Shown here: positions 43,074 through 51,294 of the stretch, one piece after another
How positions within the stretch are numbered: the stretch's first letter is position 1
Layout: each line of letters begins with the position of its first letter
Source of the DNA: Pseudarthrobacter siccitolerans
Lineage (GTDB): Bacteria > Actinomycetota > Actinomycetes > Actinomycetales > Micrococcaceae
Assembly: GCF_030823375.1 (NCBI RefSeq)
Contig: NZ_JAUSXB010000001.1
Location: 1,364,001 to 1,428,000, forward strand
Direction: 5' to 3'
Length of the DNA: 64,000 nucleotides
Translations under genes and position numbers: made by a program
The notes under the pieces: model-generated
What the model saw: only the letters and a program-made list of their open reading frames with translations
Databases searched by the model: none
Told to the model about the DNA's origin: nothing

Positions 43074-43373
43074 ATGAGCAGCCAAACTCCGGCCCGGGAC
43101 CCCTACGTTCCGGACCCGTACCTCCCGGGAAGCACGACGGCGGCAGGCACCTCTGCTGCCCCACCGTCCGGGGCGAGGGTGGGCACCGTGGTGTGGGGCC
43201 TGATCGTCCTGGCCCTCGCCGCACTGATCATCATCGCCCAACTGGGAATCGTCACCCTGAACGGGACCTACGTCCTGATCGGCCTGATGATTGGGGCTGG
43301 CGCGGCCCTGGTGGTGGGCGGACTCCTTTCCGCCCGGAAACGTGACAACAGCCCCACAACAAGGAAGTCTTGA
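43074..43373 (+). CDS. Small two-span membrane protein
   Basis: 99 residues: a Pro-rich soluble N-terminus (about 1-36) and two hydrophobic segments (VVWGLIVLALAALIIIAQLGI and a Gly/Ala-rich one). No named family is recognised. It starts 1 nt after the LiaF-like gene and runs into the next PspC gene, so it likely acts in the same envelope module. Confidence 0.75.
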   Translation: MSSQTPARDPYVPDPYLPGSTTAAGTSAAPPSGARVGTVVWGLIVLALAALIIIAQLGIVTLNGTYVLIGLMIGAGAALVVGGLLSARKRDNSPTTRKS

Positions 43374-43376
43374 ACC

Positions 43377-43634
43377 ATGGACAAGTTTTTCAGCATCGTC
43401 AGGGGCCTTGGCCTGAAGCGCGGACCGGAACGCTGGCTTGGCGGCGTGCTGGGAGGAATCGCGGCCAAGGTCAACGTGGACGTGGCGTTCGTCCGGATTG
43501 CATTCCTGATCTTCTGCCTGCTCCCCGGGCCGGCCGTCATCTTCTACCTCCTCGCCTGGGTTGTCCTGCCGGACCAGCGCAACGTCATCCCGCTCCAGAC
43601 CTTCCTCGAGCGGCGGTCCATCAACCGCCCCTGA
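43377..43634 (+). CDS. Stand-alone PspC-domain protein
   Basis: 85 residues made almost entirely of one PspC domain: GPERWLGGVLGGIAAKVNVDVAFVRIAFLI, one membrane helix, then the conserved AWVVLPDQ end. Third gene of the operon and third PspC domain in 4 kb. Confidence 0.85.
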   Translation: MDKFFSIVRGLGLKRGPERWLGGVLGGIAAKVNVDVAFVRIAFLIFCLLPGPAVIFYLLAWVVLPDQRNVIPLQTFLERRSINRP

Positions 43635-43642
43635 GCACGCTG

Positions 43643-43686
43643 GCACGAAGGCTCCCGCTCCATTCCTGGAGCGGGAGCCTTCGTGC
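43643..43686. terminator. Perfect 20-bp hairpin after the PspC operon
   Basis: Arms 43643-43662 and 43667-43686 are exact reverse complements (GCACGAAGGCTCCCGCTCCA) around TTCC. It starts 8 bp past the stop codon. There is no clear U-tract, but the strength and position suggest termination. Confidence 0.65.
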
Positions 43687-43724
43687 GTCCCCGTGACTGC
43701 TTCAGCCGGGCCAATGTAACCGGT

Positions 43725-43755
43725 TTGTGTCGTACCCCACACCCGCCACTAGACT
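43725..43755 (+). promoter_or_regulatory. Promoter candidate for pfkA
   Basis: TTGTGT (43725-43730) and TAGACT (43750-43755) are 19 bp apart, about 60 bp before the pfkA start. Confidence 0.4.
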
Positions 43756-43817
43756 CTATGTGAGCTCAGCGTGGCGCTCTGCCTGTATACCTTCTCCCCA
43801 GGATTTGAGCCAGAGAC

Positions 43818-44843
43818 ATGAAAATTGGAATTCTCACCAGCGGTGGCGACTGCCCCGGGCTGAACGCCGTGATCCGCGGAGCCGTCCTCAAGGGCATTGC
43901 CATCCATGGTCACGAATTCGTGGGTTTCCTTGACGGCTGGCGCGGCGTCGTCGAGGGCGACATCATCGATATCCCCCGCACCATGGTCCGCGGCATCGCC
44001 AAGCAGGGCGGCACCATTTTGGGTACTTCCCGCACCAACCCCTTCGAAAACGGCGGCGGCCCCGATGTCATCAAGGCCCACATGGACCGGCTGGGCATTG
44101 ACGCCATCATCGCGATCGGCGGTGAGGGAACCCTGGCTGCTGCCAAGCGCCTCACGGACGCCGGCCTGAAAATCGTGGGTGTTCCCAAGACCGTGGACAA
44201 CGACCTCGACGCCACCGACTACACCTTCGGCTTCGACACCGCTGTGCAGATCGCCACCGAAGCCATCGACCGGCTCCGGACCACCGGCGAATCGCACCAC
44301 CGCTGCATGATCGCCGAAGTGATGGGCCGCCATGTGGGCTGGATCGCCCTCCACGCCGGTATGGCAGCCGGCGCCCACGCCATCCTCATCCCGGAGCAGA
44401 AGGTCAGCATCGAGCAGATCACCGAATGGGTGAATGAGGCCCACGCCCGTGGCCGCGCACCGCTGGTAGTGGTCGCTGAAGGCTTCGTGCCCGAGCACAT
44501 GGAAACCCCGCACTCCGAACGCGGCCTGGACACCTTCGGCCGGCCCCGCCTGGGCGGCATCGCAGACCAGCTCGCCCCGGAACTCGAAGCCCGCACCGGC
44601 ATCGAAACCCGCGCCACCATCCTGGGCCACATCCAGCGCGGCGGCGTGCCGTCAGCCTTCGACCGCGTCCTCGCCACCCGCCTGGGCATGGCCGCCATCG
44701 ACTCCGTGGTGGAAGGCTACTGGGGCACCATGGTGGCGCTGAAGGGTACGGACATCGAGCACGTGGCCTTCCACGAAGCCCTGGGCCAGCTCAAGACCGT
44801 GCCGCAGAAGCGCTACGACGAAGCCGCCGTCCTCTTCGGCTGA
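43818..44843 (+). CDS. pfkA: 6-phosphofructokinase, actinobacterial ATP-type
   Basis: It phosphorylates fructose 6-phosphate in glycolysis. 341 residues, group III PFK. The phosphoryl-donor loop is GGEGT (Gly at the position that favours ATP) while the next motif is PKTVDNDLDATD (Lys where E. coli has Gly). This Gly/Lys pair is known from actinobacterial ATP-dependent enzymes that lack classic allostery. MGRHVGWIA and HIQRGG substrate loops are intact. Confidence 0.93.
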   Translation: MKIGILTSGGDCPGLNAVIRGAVLKGIAIHGHEFVGFLDGWRGVVEGDIIDIPRTMVRGIAKQGGTILGTSRTNPFENGGGPDVIKAHMDRLGIDAIIAIGGEGTLAAAKRLTDAGLKIVGVPKTVDNDLDATDYTFGFDTAVQIATEAIDRLRTTGESHHRCMIAEVMGRHVGWIALHAGMAAGAHAILIPEQKVSIEQITEWVNEAHARGRAPLVVVAEGFVPEHMETPHSERGLDTFGRPRLGGIADQLAPELEARTGIETRATILGHIQRGGVPSAFDRVLATRLGMAAIDSVVEGYWGTMVALKGTDIEHVAFHEALGQLKTVPQKRYDEAAVLFG

Positions 44844-44888
44844 GGTGTCCTGTTCAGCTGCGCCGGCTGCCCGCCCTAGGCTGGGGTT

Positions 44889-45605
44889 ATGACACTTGAC
44901 CCCGGTTCTGCCGCCATCATCCAGCTTGCGTGGGCCCGGCGCCTGGGACTGGACGACGACGCTTTCGGTACTGCCCTGGCCTCCGGCGAGCGGATTGTCC
45001 GTGCCGACGAATCAGCCCGCACCGTGGAGTTCGTCCGGCTCTTTGGCAGTTCGGCGCTGGTGGGTCCGCAGTGGGTCATCGACGCCGCTGCGGACATTCG
45101 GGACGAGGAGATGGCCCAGCACGTCACCCTCCTGACGCTGACCCGGTCCCACGGCGGCCACGGGCTCGGCGCCGCGGCGTTGTTCTTCGCGGACGACCTG
45201 CCGCTCAAGCAACCCCCGGAAGAGATGACCGTCTCGCACGGCAACCCGGAAGCCATCGAACTCGAGGGCCGCTGCCCGCCGGATGACGTCAACGAGGTGG
45301 GCCTTTCAGACCTCGAGAACCGCTACACCATCGTCCACGAGGTGGAGGGCCGGCGCGTGCCCCTGGCCTGCGGTGCCTACTCTGAATGGGTGGGACTGCT
45401 GGCCCACCTTGGGGTGCTGGTGGACCCCGAATGGCGCCGCCGCGGACTGGGGTCGCTCGCCGTGTCCATCGCGGCCCACGAAGCCTTGGCGGCAGGGCTC
45501 ACGCTGCAGTGGCGCACCGACGTCAGCAACACCGGATCCCTGGCACTGGCCCGGAAGCTCGGCCTGTCAGCCGGCGGAATCCAGACCAGCGTCCACCTTG
45601 GCTGA
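44889..45605 (+). CDS. GNAT family N-acetyltransferase
   Basis: 238 residues. The acetyl-CoA loop DPEWRRRGLGSLAVS is in the C-terminal half (about 180-195), preceded by WVGLLAHLGVLV. Substrate unknown. A TAGGCT box ends 6 nt before the ATG and no ribosome site is seen, so the mRNA is probably leaderless. The last 39 bp overlap the 3' end of the convergent exporter gene. Confidence 0.8.
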   Translation: MTLDPGSAAIIQLAWARRLGLDDDAFGTALASGERIVRADESARTVEFVRLFGSSALVGPQWVIDAAADIRDEEMAQHVTLLTLTRSHGGHGLGAAALFFADDLPLKQPPEEMTVSHGNPEAIELEGRCPPDDVNEVGLSDLENRYTIVHEVEGRRVPLACGAYSEWVGLLAHLGVLVDPEWRRRGLGSLAVSIAAHEALAAGLTLQWRTDVSNTGSLALARKLGLSAGGIQTSVHLG

Positions 45606-47075
45606 GGGGGCGCCCCAGTGCTGGACCGGCTGGGGTTTGGCAAAGAACAGTGCCACGGCCGCGCCCACCAGGATCACTGCGGCGGGCAGCAGGATGGACT
45701 GTCCCATCGCCGTCGCGAATCCGCTGTGGAGAGCCTCCGGCAGGCTCCCCGAGAAGCCGATGCCCTCGCCGGCACCTCCGCCCGGTCCGCCCGAAGGAAG
45801 CTCGGCAGCCAGCCGGGACTGGATCAGCACGGCGATGGCAGCGCTGCCCAGCACCGCGCCGATCTGGCGCGTGGTGTTGTAGACCCCTGAGCCGGCGCCG
45901 GCCTGCCGCGGCGGAAGGTTGCGCGTGGCGGTGGTGCTGAGCGGCGCCCAGATGCCCGCGTTCGCGAATCCCAGGACAGCACTGGGCAGCAGGAACATGA
46001 GGATCGGGGTGTCCGGCTGCATCAGGGCCGAGTTCCAGACCAGCGACACAGCCATCAGGGTCAGGCCGCCAGCGGCAAGATACTTGGGATTGACGCGGTC
46101 CACGATCTTCCCCACCACGGGCGCCATGCCGCCGGAGATCAGTGCCATGGGCACCATCAAGAGGGCCGACTGGGTGGGTGTCAGGCCGCGGACCAGCTGG
46201 TAGTAGAAAATCAGCGGCAGGGTGAAGGCAGTCACCGTGAAGCCCACCAAGGTGATTCCGAGGTTGGCGAGGGAGAAGTTCCGGTCCCGGAAAAGACCCA
46301 GCGGCAACAGCGGTTCGCCCTTGTTGAACCGCTGCCACAGGACAAACAGGACCAGGACGGCGGTTCCCGCGATGATCAGGCCCCACACGGTGACAGGCCC
46401 GCTGATGGTGCCCCAGTTGTACGTCTCGCCTTCCTGGATGCCGAACACCAGCAGGAAGAGTCCGACGGCGCTGAGCAGGACGCCGGGGATGTCGAACCGG
46501 TGCGGGTGGGTAGTGAGGACGGGAACATTGCGCCAGGCGAGGATAAAGCCCACAACGCCGACCGGGACGTTGATGAAGAAGATCCATTCCCAGCCCAGGC
46601 CGTCCACCAGGACGCCGCCCAGGATAGGCCCGACAAGGGTGGCCATGCCGGCGGTTGCTCCCCAAATGGACATGGCCGCCCCGCGGCGGTCCGGCGGGAA
46701 GATCCGCGTGATGACGGCCATGGTCTGGGGAGTCATGATCGCCGCGCCAAAGCCCTGTAGCACCCGCGCCGCAATGAGGGTCTCCACATTGGCGGAAAGA
46801 CCACACCACAGCGAGGCCAGCGTAAACACCACCAGGCCGAGCAGATAAAGCTTCCTGGGACCGAAACGGTCGCCCAGCCTGCCGGTGATCAGCAGCGGCA
46901 CCGCGTATGCCAACAGGTAGGCGCTGGTCACCCAGATCACCGAGTTGATGTCCGCGCCCAGGCTCTCCATGATCCGCGGGTTTGCCACGGACACGATGGT
47001 GCTGTCGATCAGGATCATAAAGAACCCGATCACCAGCGACCAAAGGGCAGGCCACTGCTTTGCTACGTTTTCCAC
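45567..47075 (-). CDS. MFS drug-efflux transporter, DHA2 (14-TMS) type
   Basis: 502 residues from the GTG start (VENVAKQWPALW). About 14 hydrophobic segments with the motif A loop GRLGDRFGPRKLYLLG and motif C-like WGATAGMATLVGPILGGVLVD, typical of EmrB/QacA drug:H+ antiporters. An open frame continues 53 codons upstream but overlaps the ankyrin gene and is not conserved-looking. The ankyrin and YgfZ genes precede it closely on the same strand. Substrate unknown. Its 3' end overlaps the convergent GNAT gene. Confidence 0.88.
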   Translation of the reverse strand: MENVAKQWPALWSLVIGFFMILIDSTIVSVANPRIMESLGADINSVIWVTSAYLLAYAVPLLITGRLGDRFGPRKLYLLGLVVFTLASLWCGLSANVETLIAARVLQGFGAAIMTPQTMAVITRIFPPDRRGAAMSIWGATAGMATLVGPILGGVLVDGLGWEWIFFINVPVGVVGFILAWRNVPVLTTHPHRFDIPGVLLSAVGLFLLVFGIQEGETYNWGTISGPVTVWGLIIAGTAVLVLFVLWQRFNKGEPLLPLGLFRDRNFSLANLGITLVGFTVTAFTLPLIFYYQLVRGLTPTQSALLMVPMALISGGMAPVVGKIVDRVNPKYLAAGGLTLMAVSLVWNSALMQPDTPILMFLLPSAVLGFANAGIWAPLSTTATRNLPPRQAGAGSGVYNTTRQIGAVLGSAAIAVLIQSRLAAELPSGGPGGGAGEGIGFSGSLPEALHSGFATAMGQSILLPAAVILVGAAVALFFAKPQPVQHWGAPSAKVDAGLDSAG

Positions 47076-47124
47076 TGGGTCATCTTTCGTCAGGTTGTTG
47101 CTGCCGGGCGGGACCCGGAGGTGA

Positions 47125-47550
47125 CTAGCCCAGGAGATCCAGGATCTCTGTCCGGGCGAACATTTGGGCGGCGGCGCGGGCCGACGGCGATCCTGCGTCC
47201 GGGTCTGCTCCGGCGTCCAGCAGGACGCGGGCAACCTCGGCGTAGCCCTTGAAGGCGGCTCCCGCCAGCGGGGTCTGGCCCCGGTCGTTGGCGGTGTCCG
47301 CCTCGGCGCCGTGTTTCAGGATCAGCTGAACAGTGTCTGCGTGGCCGTGGTAGGCGGCCAGCATCAGCAGGGAATCACCCGCCGCATTCGTCAAAGTGGC
47401 GGGAGCGCCGGCGTCGAGATAGGCACGCAGGAGCGCGGAGTCCCCCTCCCTGGCCGCCTGGAAGAGCGTGTGCGCCAAAGCCAGCGCTTCGTCGTCGGGC
47501 GCTCCAGCGGCTTCGGGCGGGTCGGACGGTGCAGCGGTGTTGTCAGTCAT
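47125..47550 (-). CDS. Ankyrin-repeat protein
   Basis: 141 residues with about three ankyrin repeats: AAREGDSALLRAYLDAGA, GDSLLMLAAYHGHADTVQLILKHGA and GQTPLAGAAFKGYAEVARVLLDAGADPDA. It is a binding module with no catalytic motif. It shares one base with the ygfZ-like stop codon (TGATG), so it is translationally coupled to that gene. Confidence 0.88.
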   Translation of the reverse strand: MTDNTAAPSDPPEAAGAPDDEALALAHTLFQAAREGDSALLRAYLDAGAPATLTNAAGDSLLMLAAYHGHADTVQLILKHGAEADTANDRGQTPLAGAAFKGYAEVARVLLDAGADPDAGSPSARAAAQMFARTEILDLLG

Positions 47551-48632
47551 CAGCGTGGCCCCTTGAGGAATCCGGTCTGGCGCCCCACTACCTGGCCGGC
47601 GTCCGGGGCAACAATGAGTTCCTGGGCGGCAGTGTACGGCTCGTCCCCGTCCAGGACCGTCAGTATTTCATCCGCCGCCACGGAACGCTTTATGACTGCC
47701 AGGGCAACCGGGCCCATCTCGTAATGCTGGGCCACCGAGGTCACCGTTCCCACCTTCCGCTCCCCCACCAGCACAGGGCTGCCGGCCTGGGGCAGGGTGT
47801 GCTGTGATCCGTCCAGCTGCAGGAAGACGAGCCGCCGCGGCGGGTGCCCCAGGTTGTGGACGCGGGCGATGGTTTCCTGGCCCTTGTAGCAGCCCTTGGC
47901 CAGGTGGACGGCCGTGCGGAGGAGGTCCAGTTCGTGCGGGATGGTCTTGTCGTCCGTTTCGGCGCCGATCCGGGGACGCCAGGCAGCCAGGCGCAGCGCT
48001 TCGGCGGCGAGGACCCCGGCCAGCGGTCGTCCTTCCACGGCTTCCTCCAGCTCAGCAGCGGGAATCAGGTACTCGAACCACGGGCGCTCGAACCCGGGAT
48101 GGTCAGCCGGCGGAATGGTGGCGTAGGAGTAGCCGCCGGGCCCGACATTGGGCCAGGGGTCCTGCCAGACGAGCCGTTGCGCCCACTCGGGGATGGCCTT
48201 GGTGCTCCCCACCACGGCCCAATCGGCCGAAACGTCGGCGATCTCCACCCGCAGCATGAACTTCATCCTGTTAAGGAACTCCGCCAGCGGGGCAGCTTCG
48301 GCGGCCTCCACGATCAGCCAGGTGGTCCCGCCGTCGTCAACCACCCTGGCTTCGAAATCGATCCTGCCCTGCACGCTCAGGAGGAGCAGCTCGCTGGACT
48401 CCCCCGCCTGCAGGCCGGTGACCTGCTGGGAGGACAGCGTGTTGAGCCAGCTGAGGCGGTCCGGCCCGGTGACCGTCACAACGCCGCGGTGGGAGAGGTC
48501 GACGACGGCGGTTCCGGCTGCGAGGGCGCGCTGCTCGCGCAGCGGCTCGCCGTAGTGGGCTGCGACGCCGGCGTCCGCGCCGGCCGCCTCAACGGCTCCG
48601 GGGCGCGACAACAGAGGGCTGGGAGTAGTCAT
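47550..48632 (-). CDS. ygfZ: YgfZ/GcvT-like folate-binding protein
   Basis: 360 residues. The family signature KGCYKGQE appears in HLAKGCYKGQETIARVHNLG (about residue 245) after a GcvT-like folate-binding domain (LSHRGVVTVTGPDRLSWLNTL). YgfZ proteins support assembly or repair of some Fe-S enzymes with tetrahydrofolate. It heads the ygfZ-ankyrin-exporter series on this strand. Confidence 0.88.
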   Translation of the reverse strand: MTTPSPLLSRPGAVEAAGADAGVAAHYGEPLREQRALAAGTAVVDLSHRGVVTVTGPDRLSWLNTLSSQQVTGLQAGESSELLLLSVQGRIDFEARVVDDGGTTWLIVEAAEAAPLAEFLNRMKFMLRVEIADVSADWAVVGSTKAIPEWAQRLVWQDPWPNVGPGGYSYATIPPADHPGFERPWFEYLIPAAELEEAVEGRPLAGVLAAEALRLAAWRPRIGAETDDKTIPHELDLLRTAVHLAKGCYKGQETIARVHNLGHPPRRLVFLQLDGSQHTLPQAGSPVLVGERKVGTVTSVAQHYEMGPVALAVIKRSVAADEILTVLDGDEPYTAAQELIVAPDAGQVVGRQTGFLKGPR

Positions 48633-48664
48633 ACTGGGGGCAACGTCCTTTGGTCAGGGAGTAT

Positions 48665-48740
48665 TCCGGGCTTCGACAAGCTCACTGAGCCAGGGGCCCA
48701 CGACCGCCGGGTTCCCTGGCCGAGCTTGCGAGGTCAGGGA
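48665..48740. repeat. Dispersed CTTCGACAAGCTCA-type repeat, copy 2, inverted pair
   Basis: GGCTTCGACAAGCTCACTGAG and CCAGGG on the left face CCCTGG, CGAGCTTGCGAGG and TCAGGGA on the right, forming an imperfect palindrome. It is related to the copy at 24673. Its right end supplies the last codons and the TGA stop of the flavodoxin-fold gene. Confidence 0.7.
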
Positions 48741-49489
48741 GCGGTTGGGGAGCGGTATTCCGGGTTTTCAAAATCGAAGCGGGTTCCGGCCGCCCATTCC
48801 TTGGGGAGGTTGCCGTATGCCGGATAGCCGCCGGCGTCTTTGAGGGTCCGGGCAAGGTGCAGGAGGTTCCAGGTCATGAAGGTGGCGTTCCGGTTGGTGA
48901 AGTCGGTTTCGGGACCGCCGGAACCTTCATCCAGGTAGCTTGGACCGGGACCCACGGGCCCGATCCAGCCCGCATCTGCCTGCGGCGGAATGCTGAAGCC
49001 GATGTGCTGCAGGCTGTACAGGAGGTTCATGGCGCAGTGCTTGATGCCGTCCTCGTTGCCGGTGATCAGGCAGCCGCCCACCTTGGGGTAGAACGCCCAT
49101 TGCCCCTTGCTGTTGAGTTCGCCGGAATGGGCGTAGAGGCGTTCGATGAGCTTTTTGGTCTGGGAGGAGTTGTCGCCCAGCCAGATGGGCCCGGCCACCA
49201 CCAGGATGTCCGCTTCCTGCACCGCCGGGTACAGCTCCGGCCATTCGTCCGTGGGCCAGCCGTACTGCGTCATGTCCGGGTAAACCCCGCTGGCAATATC
49301 GTGGTCCACGGTGCGGATCACCCGGGTGCTGACACCCTGCTTTTCCATGATGCGCCGGCTGATGGTGATCAGCCCGTCCGTGTTGGACGTCTGGGGCGAC
49401 AGCTTCAGGGTCCCGTTGAAGAAGACAGCCTTCAGGTCGCTGTAATCCTGCGCGTTTCCGGAGGCTTGTGCGGTCTGAGGATCTTCCAT
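48734..49489 (-). CDS. Flavodoxin-fold NAD(P)H-dependent reductase
   Basis: 251 residues, likely an FMN reductase of the flavodoxin/NADPH-dependent FMN reductase family: FNGTLKLSPQTSNTDG (phosphate-loop-like), VVAGPIWLGDNSSQTKKLIERLY, and GGCLITGNEDGIKHCAMNLLYSLQHIGF. The real substrate is unknown. GAGGGG lies before the ATG. The last residues and stop are encoded within a dispersed repeat, so the C-terminus may be recently changed. Confidence 0.82.
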   Translation of the reverse strand: MEDPQTAQASGNAQDYSDLKAVFFNGTLKLSPQTSNTDGLITISRRIMEKQGVSTRVIRTVDHDIASGVYPDMTQYGWPTDEWPELYPAVQEADILVVAGPIWLGDNSSQTKKLIERLYAHSGELNSKGQWAFYPKVGGCLITGNEDGIKHCAMNLLYSLQHIGFSIPPQADAGWIGPVGPGPSYLDEGSGGPETDFTNRNATFMTWNLLHLARTLKDAGGYPAYGNLPKEWAAGTRFDFENPEYRSPTAP

Positions 49490-49528
49490 GCGGGTGCCCC
49501 TCTTTCGTTCCTCCGGACCTGTTGGGGG

Positions 49529-50137
49529 TCAGGAAACTTTTTTGAGGAAAGCAGACGCGTGGGCTTCCAGCCCCTTGCCTTCCTTACCGCCAACGGCTAC
49601 ATCCCAGCGCCACAGCAGGTTTCCATCCACCAGGCCGAAGATCCGGGTGGCAGCACTATAGTCCTTGGAGTGGCTCCCGCGCATCACCATGTCCGTGGTG
49701 AGCTGGATCTGCGGGCCCTTGATTTGCCCGTAGTACAGCTCCGAAATGCCCCCCGGGTGGGAGATGGACACGGAGATATCAAAGCCGCCCTCGCTGTTGC
49801 GCAGGGCTTCCACTTCGTCCGCGCTCTTCAGCACGGGAACTATGTCCGCCGGAATCAGGCCGGGGCCGCCGTCGGCATCCAGCTGTTTGCGCTCCAGTGC
49901 CCAGAAGCCGGTCTCGACCGTCAGCGGCCGCAGGCGCGTGCCATCGTCGTCGGTCAACCAGCTCTCCGCACGGTACTGCAGGTACGGCAGCCCGTTGTGT
50001 GTGAAGGACACGTGCTGCAGGAAGTGCTCGGAGTCCTCGTCCCCGCTGCCCAGCCGGCCGCGGCCCTCCCACTCACCAATGAGCCAGGAAAGCGGGACAA
50101 GTTCTGGAGTCAGGTCTGTGGGAATCTCAATCGGCAC
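49529..50137 (-). CDS. Nitrobindin-like (FABP-family) heme-binding protein
   Basis: 202 residues. The GxWxGxG motif (LIGEWEGRG, residues 19-27) and the ten-strand barrel pattern match the nitrobindin/DUF1794 family. Those proteins bind heme through a C-terminal His; His in LEAHASAF is the candidate. Function in nitric-oxide or peroxynitrite handling is known only for relatives. GTG start with GAGG 8 nt upstream. Confidence 0.85.
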   Translation of the reverse strand: MPIEIPTDLTPELVPLSWLIGEWEGRGRLGSGDEDSEHFLQHVSFTHNGLPYLQYRAESWLTDDDGTRLRPLTVETGFWALERKQLDADGGPGLIPADIVPVLKSADEVEALRNSEGGFDISVSISHPGGISELYYGQIKGPQIQLTTDMVMRGSHSKDYSAATRIFGLVDGNLLWRWDVAVGGKEGKGLEAHASAFLKKVS

Positions 50138-50175
50138 AGCAATTACCTCGGAAAACGGCTAGCTCCGGAATGGGT

Positions 50176-50289
50176 CTACTTCTGGCCTTTGAAGAGGCGG
50201 TAGACCACAAAGCCGGCGAACCAGGCCATGGACAGGCTGGCGATGCCGAGCAGGACAAGGAAGAAAATTTCAAAAGCAAGTACGGACAT
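50176..50289 (-). CDS. 37-residue membrane peptide
   Basis: MSVLAFEIFFLVLLGIASLS, then an aromatic second half ending YRLFKGQK, is almost one transmembrane helix with a basic tail. AGGA lies 8 nt before the ATG. It is on the same strand as, and between, the nitrobindin-like and 255-residue membrane protein genes. Too short for confident family assignment; function unknown. Confidence 0.6.
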   Translation of the reverse strand: MSVLAFEIFFLVLLGIASLSMAWFAGFVVYRLFKGQK

Positions 50290-50305
50290 GATGCCATCCT
50301 AACTG

Positions 50306-51073
50306 TTAGTAGATGAGTAGTTTGTCTATGAAGTAGGCCAGCGAACCGACCGCCGAGACAGGCGCCAGCCCCATGCTAAGGGCAGCGGGGACATTTAGCG
50401 GAGCCCCCCGGAGCGTTACAAGGCGGCGGAAGCTCACCAGCACTGCGCCCACCACCACACCAAAGATCGCGGCGGGGAGCACGGCGATGTCGGAGAGAAC
50501 CAGCCCGGCGAGCGGCCCGGCAAGTCCGGCCAGGACAATTCCCAGGGGCGCCACGATACTGTCGGGCCAGCGGATCAGTCCCGCCAGCAGGGCAACCGCC
50601 GCGCTGACGGCTGCCACGAGCAGCATCTCGCGGACGCCGTTGAACCTGGCGCCGGCGATCCATCCGGCCCCCAGGCAGGACAGCAACACACCCACTGAAC
50701 AGCCGAGCGTGGACTCCAGTCGCTGGGCCTGCCCAGTGCCGCGGATGAGCTGGACCACAAAAACGGCCATGATCCCAAGGGCGATGAAGGGCGGCGTCCA
50801 GTCCAGGAACCCGGGAGCCGGGGCGTATGCGGCGGCGAGGGCTGATCCGGCGCCGGCCAGGCCGATCACCGCGGCGAGGGTCTTTTTGGCGGGAATCCTG
50901 AGGAAGTGCGGCCAGCCGATGCCGACTCCGGCGGCGATGAGCACGGCCACGGCCACCAGGGCCTCGCGGGACCCATACACCCCGGCGATGATCGCTGCCA
51001 GTCCGACAATGCCCGCCACACCGATGGTCCACGAGCCCACGGAACGCACGGGTGCCTGAAATTCGGCCGTCAT
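50306..51073 (-). CDS. Permease-like integral membrane protein
   Basis: 255 residues with about eight hydrophobic segments rich in Gly/Ala/Val/Leu. No transport motif or named family is visible. It sits back-to-back with the glnR-like gene and is followed by the 37-residue peptide and the nitrobindin-like gene, so the three could be one unit. Confidence 0.7.
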   Translation of the reverse strand: MTAEFQAPVRSVGSWTIGVAGIVGLAAIIAGVYGSREALVAVAVLIAAGVGIGWPHFLRIPAKKTLAAVIGLAGAGSALAAAYAPAPGFLDWTPPFIALGIMAVFVVQLIRGTGQAQRLESTLGCSVGVLLSCLGAGWIAGARFNGVREMLLVAAVSAAVALLAGLIRWPDSIVAPLGIVLAGLAGPLAGLVLSDIAVLPAAIFGVVVGAVLVSFRRLVTLRGAPLNVPAALSMGLAPVSAVGSLAYFIDKLLIY

Positions 51074-51265
51074 TCGGATCCCGGCCGGGGCTTAGTCTGT
51101 GCACTCACTGCGCTGCATCCCATCCTGCGTTGACGTTGGAAGGCGGCGCGCGCCCTCAGTGCCAGGGCATCCGGCCCTGCCCCAATCCTGCCTTATGTGA
51201 ACCGGTTATGTCGCAAAACGTACATTCACCGGGGGCTAATCCATAGCTCCCGCGGACCCTGCGGG
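51074..51265. other. Divergent region upstream of the glnR-like gene
   Basis: No gene or repeat is seen. It must hold the minus-strand membrane-protein promoter and any operator for the glnR-like gene. A small AACCGGTT palindrome lies at 51199-51206, about 60 bp before the TATACT box; a role is speculative. Confidence 0.4.
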
Positions 51266-51271
51266 TATACT
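51266..51271 (+). promoter_or_regulatory. -10 box of the glnR-like gene
   Basis: TATACT is the closest to consensus -10 in this region; no good -35 is visible, which suggests activator dependence. Initiation near 51278 would give a leader of about 135 nt. Confidence 0.5.
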
Positions 51272-51294
51272 CAAGGCTCAGCTAAGTTCCCTGC

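Noticed and set aside
47076..47234. N-terminal extension of the exporter
   Set aside because: It would overlap the ankyrin gene and has no membrane-protein character; the GTG at 47075 fits the expected first helix.
51195..51225. GlnR box before the glnR-like gene
   Set aside because: GTTAT and AAAAC half-sites are present but the spacing and bases deviate from the gTnAC-n6-GaAAc pattern.
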